Assembly (NCBI GenBank): GCA_050010115.1
Contig: JBEKLQ010000057.1
Coordinates: 1-25,335 of the forward strand
Direction: 5' to 3'
From: JAKACA01 sp050010115
GTDB taxonomy: Bacteria; Actinomycetota; Acidimicrobiia; Acidimicrobiales; Bog-793
DNA: 25,335 nt
Below are positions 23,395 through 25,335 of this stretch, piece by piece; the stretch's first letter is position 1, and every line of letters starts with the position of its first letter. Below the pieces are notes generated by a model that worked only from the letters and a program-made list of their open reading frames with translations, was not told the DNA's origin and did not search any database. The translations under genes and the position numbers were made by a program.

Positions 23395-23820
23395 GTGTTC
23401 GACAAGCTGATCGTCGCGGTGGACAGTTCGCCACCTTCTGACCGTGCCGTCGCAACGGCCCGGGATCTTGCCGGCTTGTCGGGCGGCAGCGTGCAGCTCA
23501 TCCACGTAGTCGAGCACGTGGCGGTCCCGGGCGGACGCTTCGCCGGGGGTTTCGAAGTCGAAGACCCCAACGATGCCGAGCAGCTCCTCGAGAAGGAGCT
23601 CGCCACCCTCAAGGAAGCCGGAGTCACTGTGACAGCGAACGTCGTCCGGGCGCGGGTTGGGAACACGGCGCAGCTGATTGTCGACGCTGCCAGTTCGGAT
23701 GCCGCCGACGTGATCATCATGGGCTGCCGCGGCCGATCGGAACTCACCGCCCTCGTGCTCGGCAGTACGGCGTTCAAGGTGCTCCACCTGGCCGACCGAC
23801 CGGTGCTCATCGTCCCCTGA
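23395..23820 (+). CDS. universal stress protein, UspA family
   Basis: A 141-residue cytoplasmic protein with the complete single Usp domain. It starts F-D-K-L-I-V-A-V-D-S-S (the Asp that contacts adenine in ATP-binding members), has V-Q-L-I-H-V-V in strand 2, and ends A-D-V-I-I-M-G-C-R-G-R-S. Next come G-S-T-A-F-K-V-L and P-V-L-I-V-P. The G-x-x-G-x9-G-S loop is intact, so it should belong to the ATP-binding class. The GTG start at 23395 has GGAGGA eight bases upstream. It is divergent from the dienelactone hydrolase gene and has a DosR-like box upstream, which suggests induction in hypoxia, nitric oxide or dormancy; that is inference. Confidence 0.92.
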   Translation: MFDKLIVAVDSSPPSDRAVATARDLAGLSGGSVQLIHVVEHVAVPGGRFAGGFEVEDPNDAEQLLEKELATLKEAGVTVTANVVRARVGNTAQLIVDAASSDAADVIIMGCRGRSELTALVLGSTAFKVLHLADRPVLIVP

Positions 23821-24179
23821 ACGACGGCGCGGCTGGCACGCACGTCAACCCCACGGACGGCCCGGCCTGGCATCGCGGCAGCTTCTCGGTTCTCGCCTGA
23901 ACAGCGGAATCCGGGCAGGTACCCCGGCTCCCTGGAATGGTGGCAGCAGGCTCTCGGAGATTGCGAAGCGGAGATTCACGCCGTTGTCAATGGGCACCTG
24001 TCGTGCAAGCAGTGTTCCTGGCATTCCCGACGAAATACCTGGTGGCGGGCGCGACAGTCAGCACGCGGCACCGTAGGCCCAAGAACGCTTCTAAGCGAAG
24101 AGTCACGACACAGCAGCTCCGAGGTGGCACCACGGGAGCTGCATAGAGGCCGAGAGAGACGATGTCGCCGACAGCACAC
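23821..24179. other. gene-free stretch after the universal stress gene
   Basis: I see no gene in these ~360 bp. GCTTC-TAAGC-GAAG near 24087-24100 can fold into a small hairpin. On the minus strand this is the far downstream end of the NRPS-type gene and its possible phosphopantetheinyl transferase remnant, and it looks like decayed DNA. Confidence 0.4.
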
Positions 24180-24440
24180 TTGGAAGAGGGCCTCGTCGCC
24201 CGGAGCGTGGGCACGCTCGCACGCCACCGGCGGGCCGGCGAGGCCGAGGCGCGCAAGCTCGGCCGGACCGTGAGGGTTGCGAGCTACACCCGCTGTCGCG
24301 AGTCCGGCTCGCAGCCCGTGAGCATGGCGTCTCGCCCGCTCGAGCTCCTCCTCGGAGAGCAGCGAGCCGTTCAGGCGGTTCTCCAGTGCGGCGAGGTCGA
24401 GCCGTGCCGTCCACAGCTCGATCCCCCGTCTCTGCCCGTC
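24180..24440 (-). pseudogene. possible N-terminal remnant of a 4'-phosphopantetheinyl transferase
   Basis: On the minus strand, in the frame of the ATC at 24422-24420, the translation reads I-E-L-W-T-A-R-L-D-L-A-A-L-E, then L-L-S-E-E-E-L-E-R-A-R-R-H. This is the typical opening of Sfp-type phosphopantetheinyl transferases (hydrophobic-x-W-x-x-x-L-D, then L-S-x-x-E-x-x-R-A). No start codon lies in frame near it, and the later motifs (V-G-x-D-V/I-E and W-x-x-K-E-A-x-x-K) are not found in any frame downstream. If the reading is right, it is a decayed gene. It sits directly downstream of an NRPS-type carrier / thioesterase gene, exactly where such an activating enzyme would be useful. The match is short and could be chance. 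Confidence 0.3.
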
Positions 24441-24468
24441 GCGGAGCCGCCCGCCGGTGCAACGGAGG

Positions 24469-25335
24469 TCACCCGGCTCCGTCGAGACTCTGGCGGATCT
24501 TTCTGGCGAGAGTGGGGGCGTTGCGTGGATCGAAGAAGACGAGATGGTCACCCGGGATAATGTGCACCCGGAGGACACCCGAATGGGATCGGTTCCAGCC
24601 GAGTGAGCGACCGTGCGAGATGGCGTCGCGCTCCGAGACGAAGAGGTCGAGGGCCATCCCGTTCGGCCGCGGCGCGTATCCAAGCCCGACCGCGAAGGCT
24701 CCGCGGCCATCGAAGCCTTCGCCACTGCCGGCTCGATTGCCGGGTGCAGATCCGAGACGCTGACCGAGCGCGGCCACTGAGGCCCGCGGACGGACAAGAG
24801 CGCGGGCAACTTTCACAGGTACCCTCGACGGCCGGGTGGCCCTAACCGGGGCATAGGTGTTCACGAGCCCGAGCCAAGCCACTTGCTGCCCATCTTTGTG
24901 GAGCAGCGTGGCGATCTCGTAGGCGATGAGCCCACCGAAGGAGGACCCGGCGATGAAGTACGGACCCCGGTCCTGGATCCGGACGATCGATTCCAGTATC
25001 GAGGTTGCACGCTCTTCAATGCCCGTCGCGCGATCGAAGGGCTCTCCGTGACGTCCGGCGAGAAGGCCCACCACGGCGTACTCGGGGGCAAGCGCCGGCC
25101 GCAGATGTCGCAAGGCGACAAGAGTGGGCTCCCACGGGACGACGAAGAACACCCTGGAGACGCTCGATCCTGGCTTCCCCTGGCGGGTCGCCGACGTGCT
25201 CTCGCTTGCACGCGCCTCCTCGATCGCGGCTGCCATCGCCCGTACGGTCGCGCCATGCTCGTAGAGGAACGAGAGGGGTACCTCGGTGCCGAACTCGAGC
25301 TGAGCAGCGGCGACGAGGCGAACCGCCAGGAGCGA
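24469..25335 (-). CDS. NRPS/PKS-type protein, C-terminal carrier and thioesterase domains (5' part outside window)
   Basis: The frame is open to the right edge, so this is the 3' end of a larger gene. The first ~40 visible residues (S-L-L-A-V-R-L-V-A-A-A-Q-L-E-F-G, then V-P-L-S-F-L-Y-E) are the second half of a peptidyl/acyl carrier domain, beginning at what should be the phosphopantetheine Ser. A ~20-residue linker leads to a type I thioesterase of ~225 residues: V-F-F-V-V-P, Y-F-I-A-G-S-S-F-G-G with the nucleophile Ser in G-x-S-x-G (codon 24942-24940), and a late G-D-H-L-V-F-F with the catalytic His. Such an end releases the finished product from an assembly line. An internal ATG at 25236 is not a credible start, since it cuts the carrier. 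Whether the rest is a peptide synthetase or a shorter adenylation / carrier / thioesterase enzyme lies outside the window. Confidence 0.85.
   Translation of the reverse strand, partial: SLLAVRLVAAAQLEFGTEVPLSFLYEHGATVRAMAAAIEEARASESTSATRQGKPGSSVSRVFFVVPWEPTLVALRHLRPALAPEYAVVGLLAGRHGEPFDRATGIEERATSILESIVRIQDRGPYFIAGSSFGGLIAYEIATLLHKDGQQVAWLGLVNTYAPVRATRPSRVPVKVARALVRPRASVAALGQRLGSAPGNRAGSGEGFDGRGAFAVGLGYAPRPNGMALDLFVSERDAISHGRSLGWNRSHSGVLRVHIIPGDHLVFFDPRNAPTLARKIRQSLDGAG

Noticed and set aside
23976..24809. 277-codon minus-strand open frame overlapping the thioesterase end
   Set aside because: Its first half overlaps the clear thioesterase gene in another frame and is low in complexity. Only the part around 24180-24440 has any resemblance to a family, and that is listed as a possible remnant.

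Overview
The window is GC-rich DNA that looks like an actinobacterial chromosome. The signs are a DUF2510 membrane protein, a probable F420-type luciferase-like oxidoreductase, a tRNA-Asn without an encoded CCA, many GTG starts, and several genes whose -10 box sits only 5-9 bases before the start codon (leaderless or nearly so). The order glyS, ppdK, LLM oxidoreductase, dnaG, primary sigma factor recalls Acidimicrobiia, but that placement is inference.

Region 1 (1-4494, all minus strand) is a sugar or oligosaccharide uptake cluster: a ROK-family repressor, a ROK-family sugar kinase, a family-5 solute-binding lipoprotein and the first codons of a DppB-type permease running off the left edge. 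The non-coding stretches carry three 16-bp tandem repeats, several palindromes and two DosR-like boxes. Region 2 (4495-12882, plus strand) is housekeeping: glycyl-tRNA synthetase, pyruvate phosphate dikinase (PPDK), an LLM oxidoreductase, DNA primase and the primary sigma factor, the last two overlapping by 4 bases. The PPDK gene is intact except for one in-frame TAA directly before the codon of the catalytic histidine.

Region 3 (12969-14816) has a small membrane-anchored protein, a secreted/membrane DUF2510 protein with three 54-bp repeats, and tRNA-Asn(GTT), followed by a strong inverted repeat. Region 4 (15152-18542) is the most novel part. An ECF sigma factor overlaps a gene for a serpin tethered by one membrane helix, laid out like a membrane anti-sigma factor. 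Divergent from them is a secreted S1-family serine protease with a propeptide. The 162-bp gap holds back-to-back ECF-like promoter motifs sharing the same 28 bp. I propose a sigma / serpin / protease circuit in which the extracellular serpin reads or restrains the protease and its cytoplasmic tail holds the sigma factor.

Region 5 (18646-25335) is accessory: a 49-residue protein, a GNAT acetyltransferase, a large secreted glycine-rich protein with a beta-helix start and an Ig-like end, a DUF6295-like protein paired with a dienelactone hydrolase, a universal stress protein behind a DosR-like box, about 650 bp of probably decayed DNA (perhaps a phosphopantetheinyl transferase remnant), and the 3' end of an NRPS-type gene (carrier plus thioesterase) cut by the right edge.
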